A stretch of 12,559 bases of DNA from positions 1 to 12,559 of the forward strand of contig RBNI01005446.1 of the NCBI GenBank assembly GCA_003990745.1. The letters run 5' to 3'. The stretch's first letter is position 1. The number at the start of each line of letters is the position of its first letter. Origin of the DNA: Jimgerdemannia flammicorona. Taxonomy: Eukaryota; Mucoromycota; Endogonomycetes; Endogonales; Endogonaceae. The notes beneath the pieces are model-generated. The model ran no database searches. It was not told the origin of the DNA and saw only the letters and a list, made by a program, of their open reading frames with translations. Shown piece after piece: positions 1-7,412 of the stretch. Both the position numbers and the translations under genes were made by a program.

Positions 1-163
1 AAATTATATTATTTTTTTTTGTAGGCAAATTTACCTATATTACAGCTTAAGAAATAATGATCATTTCTCTCCCAATCTAATCTTACCTAAAAAATAGTTA
101 CTTATATCAGAACTATACTTACCAAGAGGCTCACTAAAGCTCAGAGAGCTCCATTATAAGTAT
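1..163. other. Left flank of the retrotransposon, no gene seen
   Basis: AT-rich sequence with a T run near positions 11-20. I see no coding region or RNA gene. It ends in GTAT, which recurs directly after the 3' LTR and marks the insertion site of the large element. Confidence 0.6.
160..163. repeat. Left target-site duplication GTAT(T)
   Basis: GTAT at 160-163 matches GTAT at 10456-10459, directly outside the two LTR ends. A fifth base (T at 164 and at 10460) would also match if one base was lost at the left junction. The LTR start is fixed by alignment with the 3' LTR, which begins TGTAATGG; here it reads TATAATGG. Confidence 0.7.
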
Positions 164-491
164 TATAATGGTGACTCCAGAATGATGACATCAGCATAGG
201 AGACAGTCTTTTCTTACAAGTCACCAGATCAGAGCATAAGAAGATTATATAGTATATGAGATGAGCAATGATGACCAACTGTGAGTCATTGTGACCACAG
301 TATAGTATCTCAAGGAATATAAAAGAAGAATTAAGGAACCACAGTAGTAGTAACCAACAAGACTCACCAATCCCAAAATAGCTCAAAGACTCACTATAAA
401 TAAAATGCCTACTGCCCACTAAACCTCAAGATCAAGGAACCACCAAGGTACCTCAGTTGAAGAAAGGATATTCCAAGACATCAGAAGAGCC

Positions 492-1256
492 ATGAGGACC
501 TACTTAAGAAGAACTCCTAGTATCAACCTGGTTATTAGTGACCCTTATCACTATATTCTCTATTGCCATAAAATGGAAACCAGGATCACCATTGCTACCG
601 AATGTCTCCAAATGTGGCAGGAGTATGAAATAGGAAACCTCCTCTACCAGGAGTTCCCACTGACCAGCCCTCAAGAGCTACAAGATGCCACTTCCATAGA
701 TATATATGAGGCAAGAATGGCTAAGAAGATCCATCAGATCTTCAGGCATACACTATGGTTGATCCCCAACTTGGAGTATGTTAGAGTCTCAGATTTTAGA
801 GACCTATCATCCCACCATATCAATGCACTAGAAGCCAGAGTGGCTACAGAAGCCCAGTCTACTATCACCCTCAATAGTGATGAAATAGAAGACTTCTGGC
901 ATCCTATCCTTCAGGACAACTCAGACCAATTCCTGCAAGGATTGATCTCAGTATTCCAAGGCCCAAGCATCCAGATTAGACCTCCCCAAGACTCCACATT
1001 TGTTCCCTATTTTGTGGAAGAGAACCTCATAGACTGGAGAGCTCCAGATCTCCTTGTTCTCAATTTTCCTACTACTAAATGTAATGATGTCATCGGCAAT
1101 GATATCATCCTATGTAAGATATGCGAAATACATGATGAAGCATATGAAGTACATAAAACATGTGACCTACATGATGAATTTGCAGACCTCATCTCCTTTG
1201 AAGACATCCTGACCTCTGATGATGAAGCCCTCATAGTCCTGAACATTCTGCTCTAA
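492..1256 (+). CDS. U3-encoded ORF, copy 1, unknown function
   Basis: An open frame of 254 codons lies within U3 of the 5' LTR. I recognise no domain. The ancestral start was probably the ATG at 405, 29 codons upstream in frame. There this copy has TAA at 420-422, while both other LTR copies have CAA. The full frame 405-1256 is 852 bp, the same as in the 3' LTR. The C-terminal third is acidic, and a Cys/His cluster (CxxCxxH, then HxxCxxH) begins near residue 237 of the longer frame. The last residues, NILL, are kept in all copies. Because U3 lies upstream of the TATA box, the 3' LTR copy would be the one carried near the 3' end of genomic RNA, as with MMTV sag. This is not a proven gene, but conservation in three copies argues the frame is real. 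Confidence 0.6.
   Translation: MRTYLRRTPSINLVISDPYHYILYCHKMETRITIATECLQMWQEYEIGNLLYQEFPLTSPQELQDATSIDIYEARMAKKIHQIFRHTLWLIPNLEYVRVSDFRDLSSHHINALEARVATEAQSTITLNSDEIEDFWHPILQDNSDQFLQGLISVFQGPSIQIRPPQDSTFVPYFVEENLIDWRAPDLLVLNFPTTKCNDVIGNDIILCKICEIHDEAYEVHKTCDLHDEFADLISFEDILTSDDEALIVLNILL
1085..1109 (+). promoter_or_regulatory. Paired CRE-like sites in U3, 15-bp spacing
   Basis: TGATGTCATC (1085-1094) and TGATATCATC (1100-1109) start 15 bp apart. They resemble the ATF/CREB bZIP site TGACGTCA after CpG to TpG change. Equivalent pairs occur in the other two copies of this LTR and in the nested LTR. Here they overlap codons of the U3 ORF, so repeats within the protein could also explain them. Confidence 0.35.
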
Positions 1257-1267
1257 GTCTCTTGGTT

Positions 1268-1350
1268 ACACTGAATAATGCCAGTACTAGTATTTGATGT
1301 AACACTGAATAATGCCAGCACTGGTATTCTGATATAACACCAAATTATAC
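1268..1350 (+). repeat. Three imperfect tandem repeats with an 18-bp dyad, U3
   Basis: Units begin at about 1268, 1302 and 1337 (period 34-35 bp), each starting ACAC followed by AAT or a close variant. Units 1 and 2 contain an 18-bp dyad fitting AATRCCRGTACYGGYATT, at 1277-1294 and 1311-1328. The third unit is degenerate. The array lies between the U3 ORF and the TATA box, a plausible place for regulator-binding sites. Confidence 0.55.
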
Positions 1351-1482
1351 CAGCATCCTGAACCTATACAACCATCAGTGCTGACCTTGGAACTTAGCAG
1401 TTTTTCCTGTCCTGGCATTTTATTTTAGTTATTGGAATTTATATTTAGCTTTATATCTTGGCAACTATTGAATTATATTTTG

Positions 1483-1515
1483 TATAAATACCTCTCTTAT
1501 TTTCTCTGAAATAAA
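1483..1515 (+). promoter_or_regulatory. LTR TATA box and polyadenylation signal (5' LTR)
   Basis: TATAAATA at 1483-1490 is followed by AATAAA at 1510-1515. The arrangement is conserved in the 3' LTR and in the inverted third LTR. It marks the U3/R boundary, with transcription expected to start about 25-35 bp after the TATA box. No transcript end is known. Confidence 0.65.
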
Positions 1516-1721
1516 GTCAGTCAAGTTCACTTATATACACTTCCTTGCAAGTAATCTAAAAGATAACAAGACAGTTAAAGATAAGAAGTTTGAGGACTAT
1601 AAGACCTTGTGAAGGCACTCCAATAAGAACTTACTTATAACAAACTTGAGTTAGTCTAAGAGATACACCTTGAAGAGAATCTGACATATTTGAAGGACTC
1701 AGCGACTACTACGTGACAACT

Positions 1722-1739
1722 TGGTGCCTATTGGCTGGT
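1722..1739 (+). other. Primer-binding site of the outer element
   Basis: TGGTGCC begins three bases after the LTR ends at 1718, the expected place and opening TGG for a tRNA-primed minus-strand start. I cannot assign the primer tRNA; the site may carry mutations (a TGGCGCC ancestor is conceivable). Confidence 0.6.
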
Positions 1740-3064
1740 GATTCAAGATGAATCCCTCACTTTCAAGCTGAAAAATGAACAACCCCCAATAACTACCCTG
1801 ACTACAAGAGTCACCTCTGCAAGAATTCAAGATAAGATAGAAATACATTCCCCCATATTCTATAGATATACTACTGAAGAGTCAATCCTGACCTTCATTG
1901 AAGACTTTGAACAATTTGCTACCATACAAGCCCTTGGTGTGGATACACAATTAACCCTTCTACCAGTCAGTCTCAGAGGACCTACCAGAGACAAGTTCAA
2001 TGCAGCCACTATTGCCAATAATGGTGCAGCCAAACTTGCCAATATAAAGGCCTTCCTCAGAACAACATATTATACTGAAAAGATCAAGTAAGCTCTTAAG
2101 GATCAACTCAATACTATCTGCCAGAGACTCAGTGAAGATCTCAACTCATTCTATACTCAAATCTGCCACCAGATTGTCTTGACTGACTATAATGATGCCC
2201 TTAAGGAACAAATAATAGATTCAATCTTTCTCAAAGGAGTTCACCCTGAAATTGCCCTAGCAATCTGGTCTACCCCAGCTGTACTGACTCTTGATCAGAA
2301 AGTGGTCTTTGCACAGAGATATTGGACTGCCAGACACCCTGCCAAACACTCAATAGAGAAAATAACTAGCATCAAGATGGAGCCATCAAAGCCAACTAGT
2401 ATCATACCTGCCACAGTTGTAAAGACAACCATCCCCACCTACCCCCAAGATAGCCAAAGCTGACCCAGTGGAAGAACTTGCCAAGCAGTTCACCAAGATG
2501 ACTGCACACCTTAGTGATGTTGTTAGAGAAGTCCAAAGCACCAATAGGAGACCAGTGTAGAGATTTGCAGCTGCTACAGAAGAATGCAATATCATATGCT
2601 TCAGATGTGGAGAAGAAGGCCACTATGCAAAGAATTGCATGACCGAAACAAGACACAAAGCCCAACCAAGCAATGCTAGCAGAACCAGAGAACAAACCAA
2701 TACAGTAGTCATTGAAGAGATTGGTGACATTGATGATGAAGAATACTATGAGGAGCTTGAACTCTACTCTACTACTGAAGATACCAGAACCTGGTCCAAG
2801 CCCTATGACAGGAAGAGCAACAGCAAGCCAGTTGGAAGACCAAAGAAGACTCCAGCTATCACTATTCAAAGCAAGACCCAACCTGAGGAGATTGATCAAG
2901 ATATGGAGTTAGATGAAACTGTCTACCAAATCATTGAAGGCACTACTCCAGTCTCAGGAGAAAGCAAAAGCAAGAAGGAACAGAAGCTACACAAGACCAA
3001 GATCTACCAGTATGATATCTACAAGAACCTCAAGGAACAGAAGGTCAATGCCACTTTTGGATAG
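1738..3064 (+). pseudogene. gag: Gag region with CCHC zinc knuckle, broken
   Basis: This is the structural part of the Gag-Pol polyprotein. A capsid-like segment (about 1880-2340) includes FIEDFEQFA and LRGPTRDKF, typical of retrotransposon Gag. A nucleocapsid knuckle at 2597-2638 fits CX2CX4HX4C (C-F-R-C-G...H...C). An acidic DDEEYYEELE linker follows. The frame opens at GTG (1738) with no in-frame ATG before it, so the original start was probably altered. TAA at 2089 sits where CAA is likely. The frame then shifts by one base in a C run near 2442-2446, because the capsid and knuckle are in different frames. TAG codons at 2558 and 3062 follow. No programmed frameshift is needed to explain the layout. 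It cannot make full-length Gag. Confidence 0.85.
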
Positions 3065-3784
3065 CTAGCCAAAGTCTCTGCCTTTAGACAGCAGTTGAGA
3101 GTAGGACTTGCAACTACTGCCAAGAATCAAGAGTACAAGATTGTAGAAGCTCACAATGCACAGGAAGAATTTGAAAACTCAGGTAAAGAATCTGAAGACC
3201 AGCATAAGACATCAGCCTATACCCCATGTCAAATTGAAGACTGTATCTTTGATGCCATTATTGATACCAGTGCTGGAGGATGTCTCATGAGCAAGAAGGC
3301 AATTGACCACCTAGGCTGGAACATTGAAGAGTCCACCAAGATGGTCTATATCACAGCAGATAGTATATGAGCTACCCCTCTTGGCAAAATCTGAGAAGTC
3401 TCCATCAAGATAGGAGGAGCTACCATCCCAGTAGATGTGATTTTTACAAGCACCACCTACTATGACATCCTCATTAGCAACCAATGGCTTCACAAGGCCA
3501 AGGCCATCATTAACCTCAATACCCAGAAGATGTAGATCAACTATAGAGGAAGAAAGATACAAGTCTCTATCAATGTCCACAAAGGAGTTCTACCAGACAT
3601 GGAGGAAGGAGATAAAGAGGACACAGAGGTCTTCATGTACTTAGTGAATAAGAACAAGAACAAGACACCCAAGCTCACAGATGAGCAGTAGTATAACAAG
3701 ATCATCGATGGCTATACCCCTCAAGGAAGATGTCTCCATGGTACTAAGATATACTGCTCTGAATACCTAAATGACTACTGGTCC
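3065..3784 (+). pseudogene. Retropepsin-type aspartic protease region, broken
   Basis: This continues the gag frame past the stop at 3062-3064. The catalytic motif is IIDTSAGG, with the Asp codon at 3263-3265 (the D-T/S-G/S-A pattern of retropepsins). Further on, YYDILISNQWLHKAKAIIN matches the conserved C-terminal half of gypsy proteases. Stops occur at 3368 (TGA), 3392 (TGA), 3533 (TAG) and 3689 (TAG), each one transition from a sense codon. The protein would have processed the polyprotein. The frame is cut at 3784 by the nested LTR and resumes at 5274. Confidence 0.8.
3780..3784. repeat. Left target-site duplication GGTCC of the nested LTR
   Basis: GGTCC here and at 5269-5273 flank the nested LTR. 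A 5-bp duplication is usual for LTR-retrotransposon integrases. The match can be read as nine bases only because the element starts TGTA and the host continues TGTA. Confidence 0.9.
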
Positions 3785-3818
3785 TGTAAGTGTACAACCT
3801 CCAAGCCACCAAAATCGC

Positions 3819-4114
3819 ATGGCATCCTCAGAACTAATTTGGAAACCACATGCGAGACTACAAAACAAGAGATCATCTGGTTACACGAAATACGCCAGCA
3901 AGCACGAGAACCCACTGCCAAGATACAAGAATACTAGAAGAAGTACTACAACCATAAGACTGACTCTAAACCACTATAACTAGTTTGGTGTACTGTACTA
4001 TTACAAAAGAAAATCGAAAGTACCAAACTCAAATTGAGACAAGAAGAACTCTATCTCATCTACCAAAAGGTTCATGAACTGCACTTATCAACTCAAGACC
4101 AAGATACACCATGA
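3819..4114 (+). pseudogene. Possible U3 reading frame A in the nested LTR, broken
   Basis: One frame reads as a charged, helix-like protein (segments such as IIWLHEIRQQAREPTAKIQEY and KIESTKLKLRQEELYLIYQK). It has TAG at 3935 and TAA at 3977, both possibly former CAG/CAA, and ends in TGA at 4112-4114. The ATG at 3819 is in a different frame, so a start in this frame would need an indel. No family is recognised. The call rests only on composition and position in U3, as with the outer LTR's ORF. Confidence 0.3.
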
Positions 4115-4494
4115 CTATACAAGACCTCATTACTTAGTAGAAGCAAAATGCATTTGAACAATTCTGTTCGCTCTATCTGTATCACCTCCGTTGGAGAGTG
4201 ACAGATGCTTCATCTGAACTCAAGAAAGCCGACAACGTCGAAACCAATCTCAAGCCATCCACATGACAGATATTACTACTAGAAATTGCCTCGGATTATA
4301 GAAAATATCATTTCCAAGAGGTTCGAACCCCCAGCCACGACATTGGGAGCCCTCGCCCTAGACAAGAATGGCCAGTCCTCGCAAATGCGCCAGCAGACCA
4401 AAAAAAAAGAGAACCAAGACCTGTTATCCTTGTACAACCACTGCCACCAAGGACAGCCTTAATCTTGCAAGAGATAGAAGTGACGATACCTTGA
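4111..4494 (+). pseudogene. Possible U3 reading frame B in the nested LTR, broken
   Basis: ATG at 4111 overlaps the TGA ending frame A (ATGA). The frame runs 127 codons to TGA at 4492-4494, with TAG TAG at 4135-4140 and TGA at 4264. It has coding-like segments (FEQFCSLYLYHLRWRV, ASSELKKADNVETNL) and a proline-rich end. Frames A and B may be two halves of one frame split by an indel. No domain is recognised. Confidence 0.3.
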
Positions 4495-4541
4495 AACTGA
4501 TGATGTCAGAAGTCAGAAAACTGCTCAGACTTTGCCAGTAA

Positions 4542-4566
4542 TGATGTCATCAATAGTGATGTCATC
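4542..4566 (+). promoter_or_regulatory. Paired CRE-like sites in the nested LTR
   Basis: TGATGTCATC occurs at 4542-4551 and 4557-4566, starts 15 bp apart, about 215-240 bp upstream of the TATA box. A further TGATGTCA lies at 4501-4508. They resemble the bZIP site TGACGTCA and match the pair in the outer LTR in motif and spacing. Confidence 0.4.
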
Positions 4567-4779
4567 AAAGACTAACCAGACAGCACCTAAATCTATAAAT
4601 AGATTAGCAGTCATAGTATAGTTAGATTAGCCTTGTATGACATGACTGTGAACTGACTCAGCAGTCAGACGATCTCTTGACATGTCAGATCACCCTTGTA
4701 CTACGTGACTGCATTCCAACTCAGCAAAGCACTTAGTGCTACATCCATATCTAGCATAGCCCAGATAGCCCCTCACTAG

Positions 4780-4910
4780 TATAAATACCCCCTCCCCCAG
4801 ACCTCAGAATCTCAGACCTGAACAATCCGAACACAACTCCTGAGCACTTCCCCACAATATCCCTTCACACAACTACTCCTAGTATAGCAATATCATGAAT
4901 AGCAAATAAA
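4780..4910 (+). promoter_or_regulatory. TATA box and polyadenylation signal of the nested LTR
   Basis: TATAAATA at 4780-4787 is followed by a C-rich stretch and AATAAA at 4905-4910. This gives a U3 of about 1 kb and about 450 bp of R plus U5, and sets the + orientation. Confidence 0.6.
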
Positions 4911-4992
4911 CCTATTTAATAACCCACAAACCACCCTTAAGTATATCCGCTCTCTATTAGGTCCTACTCCTAACCCCATCACAAAATTTCCT

Positions 4993-5024
4993 AATTGGGT
5001 ATTGTCTGCAGCAATACGCCAATT
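4993..5024 (+). repeat. Hairpin-forming inverted repeat in U5 of the nested LTR
   Basis: AATTGGGTATTG (4993-5004) and CAATACGCCAATT (5012-5024) are complementary apart from one bulge and enclose the 7-base loop TCTGCAG. In the element's RNA leader this would form a stem-loop. Its role is unknown; packaging or reverse-transcription signals in leaders are often structured. Confidence 0.5.
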
Positions 5025-5268
5025 CAACTAAGCTGGTCTTAGTTTCTTGAACTTCCTGAAATACGGAAAATCCTGAACATCCAGAACTAGTCTGAAAAAG
5101 GACTTTGGTTGAGACATTAACCCGATCTTGAAATCAATAAGCATAGAGGATGTACTCCATATGAAATTGATCTTGACCATAAGAAAACAGTCTTCCAGAA
5201 TATTCAGAACTTCCAGAAAACCCTTCCAGAACTACGTAATGGTTACCCTAAAAAGCAACCCTCTTACA

Positions 5269-5273
5269 GGTCC
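5269..5273. repeat. Right target-site duplication GGTCC of the nested LTR
   Basis: Partner of GGTCC at 3780-3784, directly after the terminal ACA of the nested LTR. Confidence 0.9.
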
Positions 5274-6095
5274 TGTATCAGTGAAGTCAGGAAAATCTGC
5301 CAACAGAAACATAAGCAAGAAGTCACCAAAGCAAAAAGGAAAGCCAAAGAAGATGACCAGCCCCCAGAGCTTCAGGCTGATAATGATGATGAGGAGGAAC
5401 AAGAATCAGACATTACTCTCAAGGTCAAGAAGTTTCACCCCAAAGCCAAGACCCCAGAATATAAGACTGAAGGAGCCATAGGAATAGATCTTGCCAGCAT
5501 TAAAGATGCTACCCTCAAACCACAGACCACCACCCTACTTGGCACTGGAATTGGAGTCAAGCTGCCAGAGAACTATGCCAGAATTATCAAGACCAGGAGC
5601 AGTCTGGCCAAAAGTGAAATCTCAGTTGAAGGAGGAGTAATTGATCCTGATTACACTGGTGAGATCTTCCTCATAGTCAGGAATCACAACCCCACCACCC
5701 TATTTGAAGTCAAGAAGTATGACAGGATTGGCCAGATACTGATCTATGAAGTCAAGAAGCCCAAGATCATAGAAGCCATCAAACTTATCAAGACCAAGAG
5801 AGGAGAACAAGGCTTTGGATCTACTGGAAGAGGAGCCTATACTGTCATCAAGATTACCAAACTTGAGTACAAGAAAGACAAGGACCAGAATAAGCACACA
5901 TATACCATTGGAGAAAACTTTCCCCTAGAGGAACAACTTCTCAAGATCTTGCATCAGAATGAAGAAGTACTTGCTACAGACTTCAGGGATATTCACAATC
6001 AAGAACCCAAATACTATCATGAAGTTGATACTGGTGATACCAAGCCCATCTACCAGAAAGCCAGACCCATACCACCTACCTACAGAGAATGGCTG
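5274..6095 (+). pseudogene. dUTPase-like domain and RT-leading linker of Pol; stop-free segment
   Basis: There are 274 codons with no stop and no ATG, continuing the protease frame after the nested LTR. All five trimeric-dUTPase motifs are visible in order: motif 1 GAIGIDLAS (5472-5498), motif 2 TRSSLAK (5592-5612), motif 3 GGVIDPDYTGE (5631-5663, with the expected Asp and Tyr), motif 4 YDRIGQIL (5718-5741), motif 5 RGEQGFGSTG (5799-5828). Members of this family hydrolyse dUTP to dUMP and pyrophosphate, which limits uracil incorporation during DNA synthesis. Before it lies a basic then acidic linker. After it comes the usual approach to gypsy RT (HEVDTGDTKPIYQKARP). The position between protease and RT differs from lentiviruses (between RNase H and IN) and betaretroviruses (in the pro frame). 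Activity is untested, and upstream stops would prevent its production as part of Gag-Pol. Confidence 0.88.
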
Positions 6096-6702
6096 TGAGC
6101 AGAACTCAAGGAAATGGAAGAAGTCGGAATCATCAAGCAAGCTATCAGTCTCTGGGCTTCACCCATTGTCCTCACCCCAAAGAAAGGAAGCAAGCCTGGA
6201 GAGTTTGTGCCAAGACTCTACATTGACTACAGAAAGCTCAATGCTATCACCAAGAAGAATAGGCAGCCCTTGCCAAATATTCAAGAAATCCTTACCACTC
6301 TTGGAAGCAAAGCCAAATACTACACTACCTTGGATCTGTTCTCAGGCTTCTATCAGATTGGTCTCACACAAGATACCAGTGAGAAATCAGCCTTCATCAC
6401 ACCTAATGCCACCTATATCTACCTGTGAATGCCATTTGGAATGTACAATGCCCCAGCAAGTTTTCAGCAAATGATGAACAGAGTCTTTAGTAACAAGATT
6501 GGAAAATGGCTCTTTGTCTATGTTGATGATGTGATCATCTTCAGCAACACTGCATGAGAACATGTTAATCACATACAGCTAGCCCTCAAGAAGCTCAAGG
6601 AGTATGGCCTTTACATCAAGCCCAAGAAATACAAGTTTGTGGCTCAAGAAATCACCTATCTAGGACACCTCATCAACCAGACCAGAATCCACACAGACCC
6701 AT
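6096..6702 (+). pseudogene. Reverse transcriptase domain, broken
   Basis: Ty3/gypsy RT blocks appear in order: WASPIVLTPKK, LYIDYRKLN, TTLDLFSGFYQI (catalytic Asp at 6333-6335), MPFGMYNAPASFQQ, FVYVDDVIIFS (YVDD at 6519-6530) and ITYLGHLI. The catalytic Asps are intact. TGA stops at 6096, 6426 and 6555 each fit CGA or TGG to TGA. Near 6700, between HTDP and KIEAI, one base is missing and the frame moves to that of RNase H. The Cys common in the block before LGH (KCxF) is Tyr here, another G-to-A change. It would have copied the RNA genome. Confidence 0.9.
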
Positions 6703-7412
6703 GAAGATTGAGGCTATTGCAGCCTACCCAAGACCCAGAATAACCACAGAAGTCCATGCCTTCCTTGGACTGGCCAGCTACTACAGAAGGTTCATCAAAG
6801 GATACTCTAATATTGCAGCACCTATCTATGAGCTACTGAAGAAGGAAACCAAATTTGAATGGATCAAGGAGCACTAAGAAACCTTCAATGAACTCAAGAT
6901 CAGGTTGACCCAAGCACTTATCCTCAGAAGACCAGATTGGAACCTAGAATTCATCCTGCAGACAGATGCAAGTACTATAGGACTTGGAGCAGTCCTAGCT
7001 CAGAAGAAAGATGGACATGAATATATTATCTCCTATGCAAGCCAAGGTATCTGCAGAGTAGAACAGAACTATAAGTCATGCAAGCTTGAATGCTTAGCAG
7101 TAGTTTGGGCAGTAGACAAGTTCCACTACTACTTAGCCAGGAAATACTTCACTATTTAAACAGACTATTCTGCTCTTGTCTGGCTATTCCACACTCTGAA
7201 CCCCAAAGGAATATATGCTAGATGGATCTACAGGCTGCAAGAGTATGACTGTACTATCAAGTACTACTCAGAAAAGACCAATACCAATGCTGATGCACTC
7301 TTAAGGATACTCCGAAACACCTCCATCAAGACTATTCAACATGAATAAGGAGCTATACTATGGATTAATCAGCTACTTTGGGCAGTGAAAGATGCCCAAC
7401 CACCTCAAACCT
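6703..7412 (+). pseudogene. RT connection and RNase H domain, broken
   Basis: KIEAIAAYPRP and FLGLASYYRRFI are the classic start of the gypsy RT-RNase H connection. RNase H follows with QTDASTIGLGAVLAQ, KLECLAVVWAV and TDYSAL, giving the expected Asp, Glu and Asp. Stops at 6875 (TAA), 7157 (TAA) and 7346 (TAA) sit where CAA is likely. About 7415 a one-base gain moves the frame to that of integrase. The domain would have removed the RNA strand after first-strand synthesis. Confidence 0.87.

Larger units (their letters stand above)
164..1718 (+). repeat. 5' LTR of the outer gypsy element
   Basis: The boundaries come from alignment with 8902-10455. Similarity begins at 164 and stops at ...TGACA (1714-1718), where this copy enters the primer-binding site and the other enters flank. 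At 1555 bp it is long for a fungal LTR because U3 holds an 852-bp ORF. In order it has: the ORF (405-1256), three imperfect tandem repeats (about 1268-1350), a TATA box (1483-1490), a polyadenylation signal (1510-1515) and a U5 of about 200 bp. Confidence 0.95.
3785..5268 (+). mobile_element. Nested solo LTR of a second retrotransposon family
   Basis: A 1484-bp insertion begins TGTAAG and ends CTTACA, a perfect 6-bp terminal inverted repeat of TG...CA type. It is flanked by GGTCC on both sides (3780-3784 and 5269-5273). It has one TATA box and one polyadenylation signal, and I see no internal gag or pol and no second LTR, so a solo LTR left by recombination is the best reading. Joining 3784 to 5274 continues the host Gag-Pol frame without a stop. 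It holds roughly two dozen CpGs against about eight in all of the outer gag-pol, so its mutational history differs. Orientation is taken from the TATA/AATAAA order. Confidence 0.9.

Noticed and set aside
141..419. Minus-strand ORF at the LTR start, with a relative at 8846-9160
   Set aside because: It lies over the LTR edge and overlaps the start of the U3 ORF. No motif supports it, and it is an antisense shadow present because both LTRs share the sequence.
1007..1246. Antisense ORF conserved in all three LTR copies (also 9745-9984 on the minus strand and 11544-11774 on the plus strand)
   Set aside because: It is the opposite strand of the U3 ORF. Its conservation follows from the LTR copies being related, and the sense frame is longer and better supported.
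2402..2899. 165-codon minus-strand ORF with hydrophobic stretches
   Set aside because: It is antisense to the Gag knuckle and linker, whose CCHC motif and frame are clear.
3771..3983. 70-codon ORF at the left edge of the nested LTR
   Set aside because: It begins in the host pol and crosses the LTR junction at 3785, so it is an artefact of the insertion.
4318..4335. GGTTCGAACCC resembling a tRNA or SINE B box
   Set aside because: No matching A box, acceptor stem or paired T stem can be found around it.
5100..5268. A coding-like frame leading into the dUTPase from upstream
   Set aside because: I first read it as a Pol linker, but the GGTCC duplication and the CTTACA end show it is U5 of the nested LTR.
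5128..5481. 117-codon ORF before the dUTPase
   Set aside because: It crosses the right junction of the nested LTR (5268) and is out of frame with the dUTPase motifs.
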